Below are positions 43,564-54,339 of a stretch of DNA of 64,000 nt, piece after piece. The DNA is from Arion vulgaris (taxonomy: Eukaryota; Mollusca; Gastropoda; Stylommatophora; Arionidae), in assembly GCA_020796225.1 (NCBI GenBank), contig CM036755.1:57402315-57466314 (forward strand). Direction: 5' to 3'. Position 1 is the stretch's first letter. The number at the start of each line of letters is the position of its first letter. The notes under the pieces were generated by a model that was not told where the DNA came from, did not search any database, and was given only the letters and a program-made list of their open reading frames with translations. The position numbers were made by a program, and so were the translations under genes.

Positions 43564-43565
43564 AA
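43020..43565. repeat. (ACT)n trinucleotide repeat, imperfect
   Basis: Over 500 bp of ACT/CTA triplets with TGC, CCA and CTC interruptions. Poly-Thr, poly-Tyr or poly-Ser open frames on both strands follow from the triplet and are not genes. Confidence 0.97.
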
Positions 43566-44244
43566 ATGAATGTGCAAATCCTTATATATATATTGTTTGA
43601 GAAAATCCCTAAACTCTGAAGCTTTGCGGAATGCATCGTTTAAAAAACAATGTTTATGTCGATTTGAAATTATTGCTCAATCTATATAACATCTTTTTTG
43701 TCTATTCAAATTCTGAACAGGAACAGAAAAGGTACCTTCTTAAGATCTTCTAAGTGAATGGATGAGCAAGTAGTTTAGACAGGAATATAAATGCAACAAT
43801 TGGAGAAGTTAGAGACGATGATGCATCATATAATACAAGCTGACAATTTGAAGACAACACAATGAAGTTGGATATTCCTACAACAATTATAGAAGTAAGA
43901 GATTCATAGTAATGTTGGATATTCCTACAACAGTTATAGAAATAAGAGATTCATAGTAATGTTGGATATTCAAAGAATATATTTACTGGTCTGAGGCTGA
44001 CAATAACATATGATATTCACACATTTATTGTAGAATTTTGAAATCAACAAACAACTTTAGATATTAACACATCCATTGAAGAAGTTCATTCTAATCTACA
44101 TCAAAGCAGGACATTTAACAACAATAGCTGTCTTTTCAATATCATCTTTTAAAAAAAAGTGAAATAAGCCAAATTTGCGACCCAAACATCTTCTATAGAA
44201 AGGTGGGATTAAAAAGTATAACCATATGAATCATCGATCTAGAT
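43566..44244. other. Unassigned; 47-bp repeat near 43868-43975
   Basis: GTTGGATATTCCTACAACAA plus TTATAGAAGTAAGAGATTCA plus TAGTAAT occurs twice, with a third partial copy. The rest is unrecognised. Confidence 0.5.
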
Positions 44245-44395
44245 AAAACATTAAAGTAACCTGCAGTAATTGTACAACATTAAAGTAACCTGAAGTAACT
44301 GTACAACAGTAAAGTAACCTGCAGTAATTGTACAACATTAACCTGCAGTAATTGTACACAAGTAAAGTGACCTGCAGTAAATGTACATAGGAGTC
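44245..44395. repeat. About 29-bp tandem repeat, 5 units
   Basis: AACATTAAAGTAACCTGCAG plus TAATTGTAC with internal deletions in later units. Confidence 0.88.
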
Positions 44396-44667
44396 ACATT
44401 CTACAAGGTAGACTCAACAACAACGGTGTGACTCAGTAAGTGAACGGTAGCATACACACAGGGATTATATTCCACCTAATGTTGCAGTTGTTGACACAAA
44501 CCTGGGAACCTCACAACTAAAGATCACAACCGCACACGTCGCTAACCAGGTAAGTACAATTTCTTGAGAGATATTTGAATAGCAAATCATTTAATTTTCG
44601 ATGTCAACTTTGATGATTTATAAATCACTAGAAAATCGAATCTATTCCCTACAAGTTATTGATTAAC
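44396..44667. other. Unassigned sequence
   Basis: Nothing is recognised. Confidence 0.4.
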
Positions 44668-44800
44668 CATAGAGATCTCTGTGGTATAGAGGTTATGTGT
44701 TCATCTCTCGTACCAAAGATACCAGGTTTACTCCCTCGTAGAGCCTTCTGGATATTTTTCAAGACGACGCATCTCATATCAGTTCCAACCGCCTTAAAGC
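44668..44800 (+). mobile_element. SINE S3 head fragment
   Basis: GATCTCTGTGGTATAGAGGT, CTCGTACCAAAGATACCAGG and CTGGATATTTTTCAAGACGA parallel 41926-42020, then the match stops. Confidence 0.65.
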
Positions 44801-44869
44801 TCTCCAATTCTTTCCCAGTAGGAGAACTAATCCACTTGTCTCAACCTCTGCTCTCCTCCGTCCATATGT

Positions 44870-44995
44870 TTTTGTTTTTTAAATTCGTCACTCCTGTTGT
44901 TCGTTTGCTTGTTAAAGGCCTTGTTGGTCGAAACGTTGCTGTATATTGTCATTGTTTTTGTAATTTGTAACACTTCAGTACTTTGTGATAACGTT
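44870..44995 (+). mobile_element. Penelope-like 3' tail scrap with hammerhead-like core
   Basis: AAATTCGTCACTCCTGTTGT is near-identical to 4447-4470. It is followed by GCTTGTTAAAGGCC, a loop, GGTCGAAACGTTG (44907-44937) and AACACTTCAGTACTTTGTGA. The TGATGA box is degraded to TTGTTAA. Confidence 0.65.
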
Positions 44996-45355
44996 ATTTG
45001 AATATAACAAGTTTTATATATGTCAAATTATATATTAGACAACATTATAGTCTATAGAAATATAACAAGTTTTATATATGTCAAATTATATATTAGACAA
45101 CATTATAGTCTATAGAAATATAACAAGTTTTATAATGTCAAATTATATATTAGACAACATTATAGTCTATAGAAATATAACAAGTTTTATATATGGCAAA
45201 TTATATATTAGACAACATTATAGTCTATAGAAATATAACAAGTTTTATATATGTCAAATTATATATTAGACAACATTATAGTCTATACAATATAACAAGT
45301 TTTATATATGTCAAATTATATATTAGACAACATTATAGTCTATACAATATAACAA
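44996..45355. repeat. About 59-bp AT-rich tandem array, 6 units
   Basis: AATATAACAAGTTTTATATA, TGTCAAATTATATATTAGAC and AACATTATAGTCTATAG repeat, with short deletions. It starts at the end of the Penelope-like scrap. Confidence 0.93.
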
Positions 45356-45415
45356 GATAGACATGAAATAACATACGGAACAGATATTTTTGCAAGATTG
45401 TTAATCGTCGATACT

Positions 45416-45920
45416 TTACTTTTCCGATCTAGCAGTCATGTTAGCATTTGACTTTCGACTTGAGGCTATGACAGTGAATTTACAGGTCTGTCTAAGTTGT
45501 GGTGTGTTAGCATAGAGAGTGTTTTCAATATCTGGATATGGAGGTAGGTACTTGTGGCGTAGGTCACTGAGTGCAGGGCAGTGGAAGAGATTGTGTGTGA
45601 CAGTTTCTTCTGAATAGTCACACAGTTGACATTGTGGGGCAATCTTTGGTTGGATGCGATGTAGATGAGCATTCAGGGGCACATGTTGTGTCCTAAGGCA
45701 GAAAATAATGACTTGTTCTTGTCGTGTAAGGTGATTTATGGCATCTTTAGGATTTGGAGTGGTCATGTGTTTAAAGAGGGCTCTGCCTGTTTTGCCCATT
45801 CATTCATCCACTCCTCCTTTTTGTTACTTCTTATTTGTTTAAAAGTCTGCAGTGTTATTGGTCTGTCATGCTGTTGACTATTTGCTCCTGCTTTTACAAG
45901 TGTGTCTGCTCTTTCATTTC
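45416..45920 (-). mobile_element. RNH-3 LINE: C-terminal RNase H and zinc-knuckle region
   Basis: The minus strand, entering from the adjacent array, reads PGHSNIQGNERADTLVKAG (about 45940-45885), with the RNase H His and the catalytic Asp of NERAD. It then reads [19 protein letters not shown]. After a one-base frameshift near 45786 it continues [20 protein letters not shown] (about 45745-45685), [18 protein letters not shown] (about 45640-45585) and [15 protein letters not shown], with a stop at about 45418. This is the standard order at the end of I-like LINE ORF2. The first RNase H half is missing. The array begins within the His motif. Confidence 0.88.
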
Positions 45921-48900
45921 CCTGTATGTTGCTATGTCCTGGTATCCACTGTATGTTGCTATGTCCTGGTATCCACTGTATGTCGCTATGTCCAAGTATC
46001 CACTGTATGTTGCTATGTCTTGGTATCCACTGTATGTCGCTATGTCCAAGTATCCACTGTATGTTGCTATGTCTTGGTATCCACTGTATGTTGCTATGTC
46101 CTGGTATCCACTGTATGTTGCTATGTCCTGGTATCCACTGTATGTTGCTATGTCCTGGTATCCACTGTATGTTGCTATGTCTTGGTATCCACTGTATGTT
46201 GCTATGTCTTGGTATCCACTGTATGTTGCTATGTCCTGGTATCCACTGTATGTTGCTATGTCCTAGTATCCACTGTATGTTGCTATGTCCTGGTATCCAC
46301 TGTATGTTGCTATGTCCTAGTATCCACTGTATGTTGCTATGTCCTGGTATCCACTGTATGTTGCTATGTCCTAGTATCCACTGTATGTCGCTATGTCCAA
46401 GTATCCACTGTATGTCGCTATGTCCAAGTATCCACTGTATGTTGCTATGTCTTGGTATCCACTGTATGTCGCTATGTCCAAGTATCCACTGTATGTTGCT
46501 ATGTCTTGGTATCCACTGTATGTCGCTATGTCCAAGTATCCACTGTATGTTGCTATGTCTTGGTATCCACTGTATGTTGCTATGTCCTGGTATCCACTGT
46601 ATGTTGCTATGTCCTGGTATCCACTGTATGTTGCTATGTCCTGGTTGATATCCACTGTATGTTGCTATGTCTTGGTATTCACTGTATGTTGCTATGTCCT
46701 GGTTGATATCCACTGTATGTTGCTATGTCCTGGTATCCACTGTATGTTGCTATGTCTTGGTATTCACTGTATGCTGCTATGTCCTGGTATCCACTGTATG
46801 TTGCTATGTCCTGGTATCCACTGTATGTTGCTATGTCCTGGTTGATATCCACTGTATGTTGCTATGTCTTGGTATCCACTGTATGTTGCTATGTCCTGGT
46901 ATCCACTGTATGTTGCTATGTCCTGGTATCCACTGTATGTTGCTATGTCCTGGTATCCACTGTATGTTGCTATGTCTTGGTATCCACTGTATGTTGCTAT
47001 GTCCTAGTATCCACTGTATGTTGCTATGTCCTGGTATCCACTGTATGTTGCTATGTCCTGGTATCCACTGTATGTTGCTATGTCTTGGTATCCACTGTAT
47101 GTTGCTATGTCTTGGTATCCACTGTATGTTGCTATGTCCTGGTATCCACTGTATGTTGCTATGTCCTGGTATCCACTGTATGTTGCTATGTCTTGGTATC
47201 CACTGTATGTCGCTATGTCCAAGTATCCACTGTATGTTGCTATGTCTTGGTATCCACTGTATGTTGCTATGTCCTGGTATCCACTGTATGTTGCTATGTC
47301 CTGGTATCCACTGTATGTTGCTATGTCCTGGTTGATATCCACTGTATGTTGCTATGTCTTGGTATTCACTGTATGTTGCTATGTCCTGGTTGATATCCAC
47401 TGTATGTTGCTATGTCTTGGTATCCACTGTATGTTGCTATGTCTTGGTATTCACTGTATGTTGCTATGTCCTGGTATCCACTGTATGTTGCTATGTCCTG
47501 GTATCCACTGTATGTTGCTATGTCCTGGTTGATATCCACTGTATGTTGCTATGTCTTGGTATCCACTGTATGTTGCTATGTCCTAGTATCCACTGTATGT
47601 TGCTATGTCCTGGTTGATATCCACTGTATGTTGCTATGTCTTGGTATTCACTGTATGTTGCTATGTCTTGGTATCCACTGTATGTTGCTATGTCCTAGTA
47701 TCCACTGTATGTTGCTATATCCTGGTATCCACTGTATGTTGCTATGTCCTAGTATCCACTGTATGTTGCTATGTCCTAGTATCCACTGTATGTTGCTATG
47801 TCCTAGTATCCACTGTATGTTGCTATATCCTGGTATCCACTGTATGTTGCTATGTCCTAGTATCCACTGTATGTTGCTATGTCCTAGTATCCACTGTATG
47901 TTGCTATGTCCTATTATCCACTGTATGTTGCTATGTCCTAGTATCCACTGTATGTTGCTATGTCTTGGTATCCACTGTATGTTGCTATGTCTTGGTATCC
48001 ACTGTATGTTGCTATGTCTTGGTATCCACTGTATGTTGCTATGTCCTGGTATCCACTGTATGTTGCTATATCTTGGTATCCACTGTATGTTGCTATGTCC
48101 TAGCATCCACTGTATGTTGCTATGTCTTGGTATCCACTGTATGTTGCTATGTCCTGGTATCCACTGTATGTTGCTATGTCTTGGTATCCACTGTATGTTG
48201 CTATGTCTTGGTATCCACTGTATGTTGCTATGTCTTGGTATCCACTGTATGTTGCTATGTCCTAGTATCCACTGTATGTTGCTATGTCCTAGTATCCACT
48301 GTATGTTGCTATGTCTTGGTATCCACTGTATGTTGCTATGTCTTGGTATCCACTGTATGTTGCTATGTCTTGGTATCCACTGTATGTTGCTATGTCTTGG
48401 TATCCACTGTATGTTGCTATGTCCTAGTATCCACTGTATGTTGCTATGTCCTGGTATCCACTGTATATTGCTATGTCTTGGTATCCACTGTATGTTGCTA
48501 TGTCTTGGTATCCACTGTATGTTGCTATGTCTTGGTATCCACTGTATGTTGCTATGTCTTGGTATCCACTGTATGTTGCTATGTCTTGGTATCCACTGTA
48601 TGTTGCTATGTCCTAGCATCCACTGTATGTTGCTATGTCTTGGTATCCACTGTATGTTGCTATGTCCTGGTATCCACTGTATGTTGCTATGTCTTGGTAT
48701 CCACTGTATGTTGCTATGTCTTGGTATCCACTGTATGTTGCTATGTCTTGGTATCCACTGTATGTTGCTATGTCTTGGTATCCACTGTATGTTGCTATGT
48801 CTTGGTATCCACTGTATGTTGCTATGTCTTGGTATCCACTGTATGTTGCTATGTCCTAGTATCCACTGTATGTTGCTATGTCCTGGTATCCACTGTATGT

Positions 48901-50328
48901 TGCTATGTCCTGGTATCCACTGTATGTTGCTATGTCTTGGTATCCACTGTATGTTGCTATGTCTTGGTATCCACTGTATGTTGCTATGTCCTAGTATCCA
49001 CTGTATATTGCTATGTCTTGGTATCCACTGTATGTTGCTATGTCCTGGTATCCACTGTATGTTGCTATGTCCTGGTATCCACTGTATGTTGCTATGTCTT
49101 GGTATCCACTGTATGTTGCTATGTCTTGGTATCCACTGTATGTTGCTATGTCCTGGTATCCACTGTATGTTGCTATGTCCTGGTATCCACTGTATGTTGC
49201 TATGTCTTGGTATCCACTGTATGTTGCTATGTCCTGGTATCCACTGTATGTTGCTATGTCCTGGTATCCACTGTATGTTGCTATGTCCTGGTATCCACTG
49301 TATGTTGCTATGTCCTGGTATCCACTGTATGTTGCTATGTCCTGGTATCCACTGTATGTTGATATGTCCTAGTATCCACTGTATGTTGATATGTCTTGGT
49401 ATCCACTGTATGTTGCTATGTCCTGGTATCCACTGTATGTTGCTATGTCCTAGTATCCACTGTATGTTGATATGTCTTGGTATCCACTGTATGTTGCTAT
49501 GTCCTAGTATCCACTGTATGTTGCTATGTCTTGGTATCCACTGTATGTTGCTATGTCCTGGTATCCACTGTATGTTGCTATGTCTTGGTATCCACTGTAT
49601 GTTGCTATGTCCTGGTATCCACTGTATGTTGCTATGTCCTGGTATCCACTGTATGTTGCTATGTCCTGGTATCCACTGTATGTTGCTATGTCCTGGTATC
49701 CACTGTATGTTGCTATGTCCTGGTATCCACTGTATGTTGCTATGTCCTGGTATCCACTGTATGTTGCTATGTCCTGGTATCCACTGTATGTTGCTATGTC
49801 TTGGTATCCACTGTATGTTGCTATGTCCTGGTATCCACTGTATGTTGCTATGTCTTGGTATCCACTGTATGTTGCTATGTCCTGGTATCCACTGTATGTT
49901 GCTATGTCTTGGTATCCACTGTATGTTGCTATGTCCTGGTATCCACTGTATGTTGCTATGTCCTGGTATCCACTGTATGTTGCTATGTCCTGGTATCCAC
50001 TGTATGTTGCTATGTCCTGGTATCCACTGTATGTTGCTATGTCCTGGTATCCACTGTATGTTGCTATGTCTTGGTATCCACTGTATGTTGCTATGTCCTG
50101 GTATCCACTGTATGTTGCTATGTCTTGGTATCCACTGTATGTTGCTATGTCCTGGTATCCACTGTATGTTGCTATGTCTTGGTATCCACTGTATGTTGCT
50201 ATGTCTTGGTATCCACTGTATGTTGCTATGTCCTAGTATCCACTGTATGTTGCTATGTCTTGGTATCCACTGTATGTTGCTATGTCTTGGTATCCACTGT
50301 ATGTTGCTATGTCTTGGTATCCACTGTA
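45921..50328 (-). repeat. 27-bp satellite built from RNase H codons, about 163 units
   Basis: The plus-strand unit is TATCCACTGTATGTTGCTAT plus GTCCTGG. On the minus strand it encodes I-Q-W-I-P-G-H-S-N, nine codons of the RNase H motif that continues in the LINE at 45920. Common variants give IPRHSN, ILGHSN and ILGHSD. Between 46640 and 47640, units with an extra TTGA (31 bp) shift the frame. Higher-order blocks are visible: the TTGA-bearing pattern recurs after about 688 bp (46640 and 47328), and the TAGCATCCAC variant after 513 bp (48101 and 48614), 19 units. Open frames up to 990 codons on the plus strand are artefacts. At 50328 the array stops abruptly with no RNase H sequence beyond. Confidence 0.95.
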
Positions 50329-50716
50329 ATTACCGATACGAGAGCAGAAAAAAAAATGAAGAGGTCAAGAAATTGAAATGTTGAAATAAAATCAAATTAT
50401 ATGCTTTTAGTTGAAAAACGGACAAATTATCACTAGAAACTTTGAAATTACGATAAAGAATATCAAGAACAAAATGGACACAAATTTTGCTAGAGCATAA
50501 AATAATTCTCCACAAATGGAAAATAGCATTGCGTGAAATCTGTCAGATAAAAGAAAAATTTAAACATGTAAACAATTAAATGCCAGATGAGAAAGAGCCG
50601 GAACTGACATAAGAAAAAAAAAATGTTGATTGGAAAGTTAAAAGCCTCAAAAAATGAAATTACCAAGATGTTATAATATTACCCCAGAGGTCATCAAAGA
50701 TAGAGGAAAATTAAAA
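50329..50716. other. Unassigned A-rich sequence
   Basis: The left flank does not continue the RNase H reading frame (an in-frame stop lies directly at the array edge). Nothing else is recognised. Confidence 0.45.
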
Positions 50717-50975
50717 TATTCTTCTTCTTTGAACGTTCCATATTGATCACTTGTTAACCACTCTTTGTGATTTGTATGTGATCTGAATCTAAGAGCGATT
50801 GTACGTTGTGCCAGATATGTATCTACAAGTAGGCCAGCACATCCAATTTCTGCGACGCTTTTATTTACTAGGAAGCTTTCCTAGACCTCTACATCAGTCG
50901 CCTCTTACGACATGCTTTGTAGGCGGCAACGTTACTATTCTTTGCTTCCCTTGCGAGCCCCGGCAACACACAGAC
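50717..50975 (-). mobile_element. SINE S4 copy
   Basis: It starts TTCTTCTTTGAACGTTCCAT, contains TTACGACATGCTTTGTAGGC, and ends GAGCCCCGGCAACAC: the S4 blocks in reverse order. Confidence 0.78.
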
Positions 50976-51168
50976 GGAATAAAATATTTTAAAAAATCAC
51001 GTATTGTGCAAAATAAAATGGGAAACAGGAATATGACCAAAAGGAAGGGAGAAAGATTCATCAATAACAAGAACGATACAAAATTAGACAAGAACTATGG
51101 AAGAATTTTTCTTAAAATGCAAATACAATTTGACTAAAAAACAAGCACGGAAAAACTATTAGAAAATA
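50976..51168. other. Unassigned short spacer
   Basis: Nothing is recognised. Confidence 0.4.
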
Positions 51169-51426
51169 CAGGGTGTTCATGATAATTGCAGCCCCATTGA
51201 CAATTCGAAAGTTGCCAGGTACAAATTGAGTTGTGTGTAATCACTATTTAAACCGGTTCTGACTAGCTCGTCCTACGTCACATTTGTTCATCGCCCCTTC
51301 CCGCACTACAATTACACACCGTCACACAACCTTGACCTATCCTACGTCATAACTGAACCTTCTCATTTTCATACATATATGCCAGATTAGCCTCATTCAC
51401 GGGCTGCAATTATCTTGAACATCCTG
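51169..51426. mobile_element. Mariner-type MITE, 258 bp, TA target
   Basis: The left end is CAGGGTGTTCATGATAATTG CAGCCC; the right end, read inward, is CAGGATGTTCAAGATAATTG CAGCCC. The inverted repeats are about 26 bp with two mismatches, and TA flanks both ends (51167-51168, 51427-51428). CAGGGTG ends and TA duplication are typical of Tc1/mariner. The interior has no ORF. Confidence 0.88.
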
Positions 51427-51484
51427 TAGAAGAAAGCGTTGACATAGTAAAAGCTAGTTCTAGATGTCCCACAGACACATAAGT

Positions 51485-51918
51485 GATTGATTGATAAGAC
51501 CGTCATCATTACATTTCGTTGAGTAACTGTGTGTTCACCGATCTATTTCTTACGCAAGAACATTTCAGTGACAGTTTATGAACTCCGTAGCAGCGGCAAG
51601 GGACCGCGTTGCAATTTTAAAGATCGTATAAATATTTTGTAGAAATGTTATTTTTAATGTTGCTAACGAATTTTTCACAGGCAGCGGCTTTCCAGCCTGC
51701 TTTTCAGGATTTAAAATAGCCAGGGGTTATTTTACGTGCTCAACTTGAACACGGGACCTACGATTTATCGTCCATCTCCGATAGTGCTAGGAACTCGATT
51801 TCACCTACACTAAGATCAGATATCTCTGGAAAAATAATCCGATCGTTCCCCGAGGGAGCGAACTGAGTACCTTAGAAATGAGAGACGAGCACCTAACCTC
51901 TACGCTACAGAGACTCAC
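51485..51918 (-). mobile_element. SINE S3 copy
   Basis: It is reversed S3: ATTGATTGAT tail, TTATGAACTCCGTAGCAGCG, AGCCTGCTTTTCAGGATTTA, TTATCGTCCATCTCCGATAG, GGAACTCGATTTCACCTACA, and the tRNA-like head ending near 51915 (CTCTACGCTACAGAGACTC). Confidence 0.78.
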
Positions 51919-52027
51919 ACAGAGACCCACACAGAGACCCTCACAGAGACCCACACAGAGATCCACAGAGACCCACACAGAGACCCACACAGAGAACCAC
52001 ACAGAGACCCACACAGAGACCCATGAC
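51905..52027. repeat. 12-bp array growing from a SINE 5' end, about 10 units
   Basis: ACACAGAGACCC units. The first unit overlaps the outermost bases of the S3 copy (CTACAGAGACTCACACAGAG), so the array extends from the SINE's 5' end. Confidence 0.88.
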
Positions 52028-52082
52028 GAAATAATGAAGAAAATGACAATAATAAAAAAAACCATAAAACCTCCCCATGATG

Positions 52083-52682
52083 CCATTTCCTTGTAGTGGT
52101 GGAGAGGATTGCGTGCTCCAATGATACAGTGGGCTAGGAGGGCGGGATCATACAGCGGGAACTTATGTTCCTGGCAGGATCAACCAAGCCGGACAGGCTA
52201 CTGAAGAGGAGACAGGCGAAGTATGGTCTCCTGGTCCTCAGGTTGGGGGTTGGGTTTGGGACTAACATTCCCATCCTTTAAAAAATGTTAACGTTACGGA
52301 AACAGCAACAAAGACACAACATATTCACGGGCATGAAGGGCTACCACAGTCATTGACTTATATGACTGGAAGAAGTGAGGGCCGAAAGGAAGCTACTTTC
52401 ATGAGGACAGAATTCCTGAATACCAAAGCCAAGACTATAATTGGATTCTGGAATGTAAGAATAATGTACGAAAACTGCACTGAGATGGACTCCAGGGAGT
52501 AAACGAAAATGTGGAAGACCCAAGACGACCTGGAGGAGAACGATAGAGCAAGAGCTGAAGGAAATGAATCATAGCTGGAACACAATACAGAGGAAGGCCA
52601 TGAACAGGGAAGAATGGTGTGCGTTTGTTGCTGTCCTAAACGCCAAGGGCGTAACAGGCTAAAGAGAGAGAGAGAGAGAGAG
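52083..52682 (+). mobile_element. Family H LINE with internal deletion (both ends kept)
   Basis: The left part looks like a LINE 5' UTR (GTCCTCAGGTTGGGGGTTGG near 52230). It is followed by frames reading NTKAKTIIGFWNVRIMYEN (about 52424-52483), the start of an AP-like endonuclease domain (compare T-I-WNVRT-Y). The frame then passes directly to LRWTPGSKRKCGRPKTTWRR (about 52481-52540) and EELKEM..., VAVLNAKG with a stop at 52660, the ORF C-terminus. About 3 kb encoding most of the endonuclease and all of the RT is missing. A (GA)n tail follows at 52662-52682. Confidence 0.8.
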
Positions 52683-52714
52683 GGAATAAAAATAATTCAA
52701 ATAAAGTAGATAAT

Positions 52715-53105
52715 AATGATAATAATAATTCATCTCGTACCGTTATACGTTACATAGGGCCTGCAAGTAATTTATCCTTACCGCTCTATCCTGGTCAACT
52801 CGTTCAATCCCTTTCATGAAATTGAGACCGATATTTATTGCCTCTCTTAGCAAAATTCGTTTCATGGTTGTCCTATGTCGTCCTCTCTTTCTTGAACTCT
52901 CAGCCTGTTTTAGTATTCTTTGATCATTTCTTCTCAAGGTGTGCCGAACAAATCTCCATCTTCTCTTTCTTATAACAGTTGTCACTAGTGGTTGACCAGA
53001 CATTTCTCTGATTTCATCACTTCTCCTGAATTCGTCCATTTTTATATTCATTATTTTTCGCAGACAACTATTTTCAAATGCATTCAAATTGTTTTCTATA
53101 TATAA
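52715..53105 (-). mobile_element. Family B LINE copy
   Basis: The minus strand reads MNAFENSCLRKIMNIKMDEF (about 53087-53030), GQPLVTTVIRKRRWRFVRHT, KRGRHRTTMKRILLREA and a C-terminal YLQALCNV (about 52770-52745). A small deletion removes the KWDAKG part. The tail is (ATA/ATT)n at 52715-52731. Confidence 0.85.
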
Positions 53106-53114
53106 ATTTAATAA

Positions 53115-54235
53115 AGTAGATAGAAATAAATATTGGATAAATCACTCACATATAACTGAATCTGTAGGTAGCTCGGTATTAGAGAGATAAATATTTGATA
53201 AATCACTCACATATAACTGAATCTGTAGGTAGCTCGGTATTAGAGAGATAAATATTTGATAAATCACTCACATATAACTGAATCTGTAGGTAGCTCGGTA
53301 TTAGAGATATAAATATTTGATAAATCACTCACATATAACTGATTGTGTAGGTAGCTCGGTATTAGAGAGATAAATATTTGATAAATCACTCACATATAAC
53401 TGATTGTGTAGGTAACTCGGTATTAGAGAGATAAATATTTGATAAATCACTCACATATAACTGAATGTGCAGGTAGCTCGGTATTAGAGAGATAAATATT
53501 GGATAAATTACTCACATGTAATTGAATGTGTAGGTAGCTCGGTATTAGAGGGATACATATTTGATAAATCACTCACATGTAATTGAATGTGTAGGTAGCT
53601 CGGTATTAGAGGGATACATATTTGATAAATCACTCACATGTAATTGAATGTGTAGATAACTCGGTATTAGAGAGATAAATATTTGATAAATCACTCGCAT
53701 GTAATTGAATGTGTAGGTAGCTCGGTATTAGAGAGATAAATATTTGATAAATCACTCACATATAACTGAATGTGTAGGTAGCTCGGTATTAAAGGGATAA
53801 ATATTTGATAAATCACTCACATGTAATTGAATGTGTAGGTAACTCGGTATTAGAGGGATAAATATTTGATAAATCACTCACATATATAACTGAATGTGTA
53901 GGTAGCTCGGTATTAAAGGGATAAATATTTGATAAATCACTCGCATGTAATTGAATGTGTAGGTAACTCGGTATTAGAGAGATAAATATTTGATAAATCA
54001 CTCACATATATAACTGAATGTGTAGGTAGCTCGGTATTAAAGGGATAAATATTTGATAAATCACTCGCATGTAATTGAATGTGTAGGTAACTCGGTATTA
54101 GAGAGATAAATATTTGATAAATCACTCACATATATAACTGAATGTGTAGGTAGCTCGGTATTAAAGGGATAAATATTTGATAAATCACTCACATGTAATT
54201 GAATGTGTAGGTAACTCGGTATTAGAGAGAATAAT
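53115..54235. repeat. 61-bp tandem array, about 18 units
   Basis: The unit begins GATAAATATTTGATAAATCA, then CTCACATATAACTGAATGTG and TAGGTAGCTCGGTATTAGAG. A two-unit alternation (ATATATAACTG then ATGTAATTG) forms a 124-bp higher-order repeat on the right side (about 53810-54235). Confidence 0.95.
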
Positions 54236-54339
54236 ACAAGAAATATACCTCCCATTACATTTAATACATACGATAAAATCACTATAGTGAGTGAACAGAT
54301 GTTAGCTGTTTTAATGTGTGACGATACATCCTTTTGATT

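Noticed and set aside
42939..43577. Poly-Ser, poly-Thr and poly-Tyr open frames
   Set aside because: They follow from the (ACT)n trinucleotide repeat, which is open in several frames.
47412..50384. 990-codon cysteine-rich plus-strand frame (repeats of IHCMLLCPG) as a secreted or membrane protein gene
   Set aside because: It is the antisense of the RNase H-derived satellite; the sense strand explains the sequence fully.
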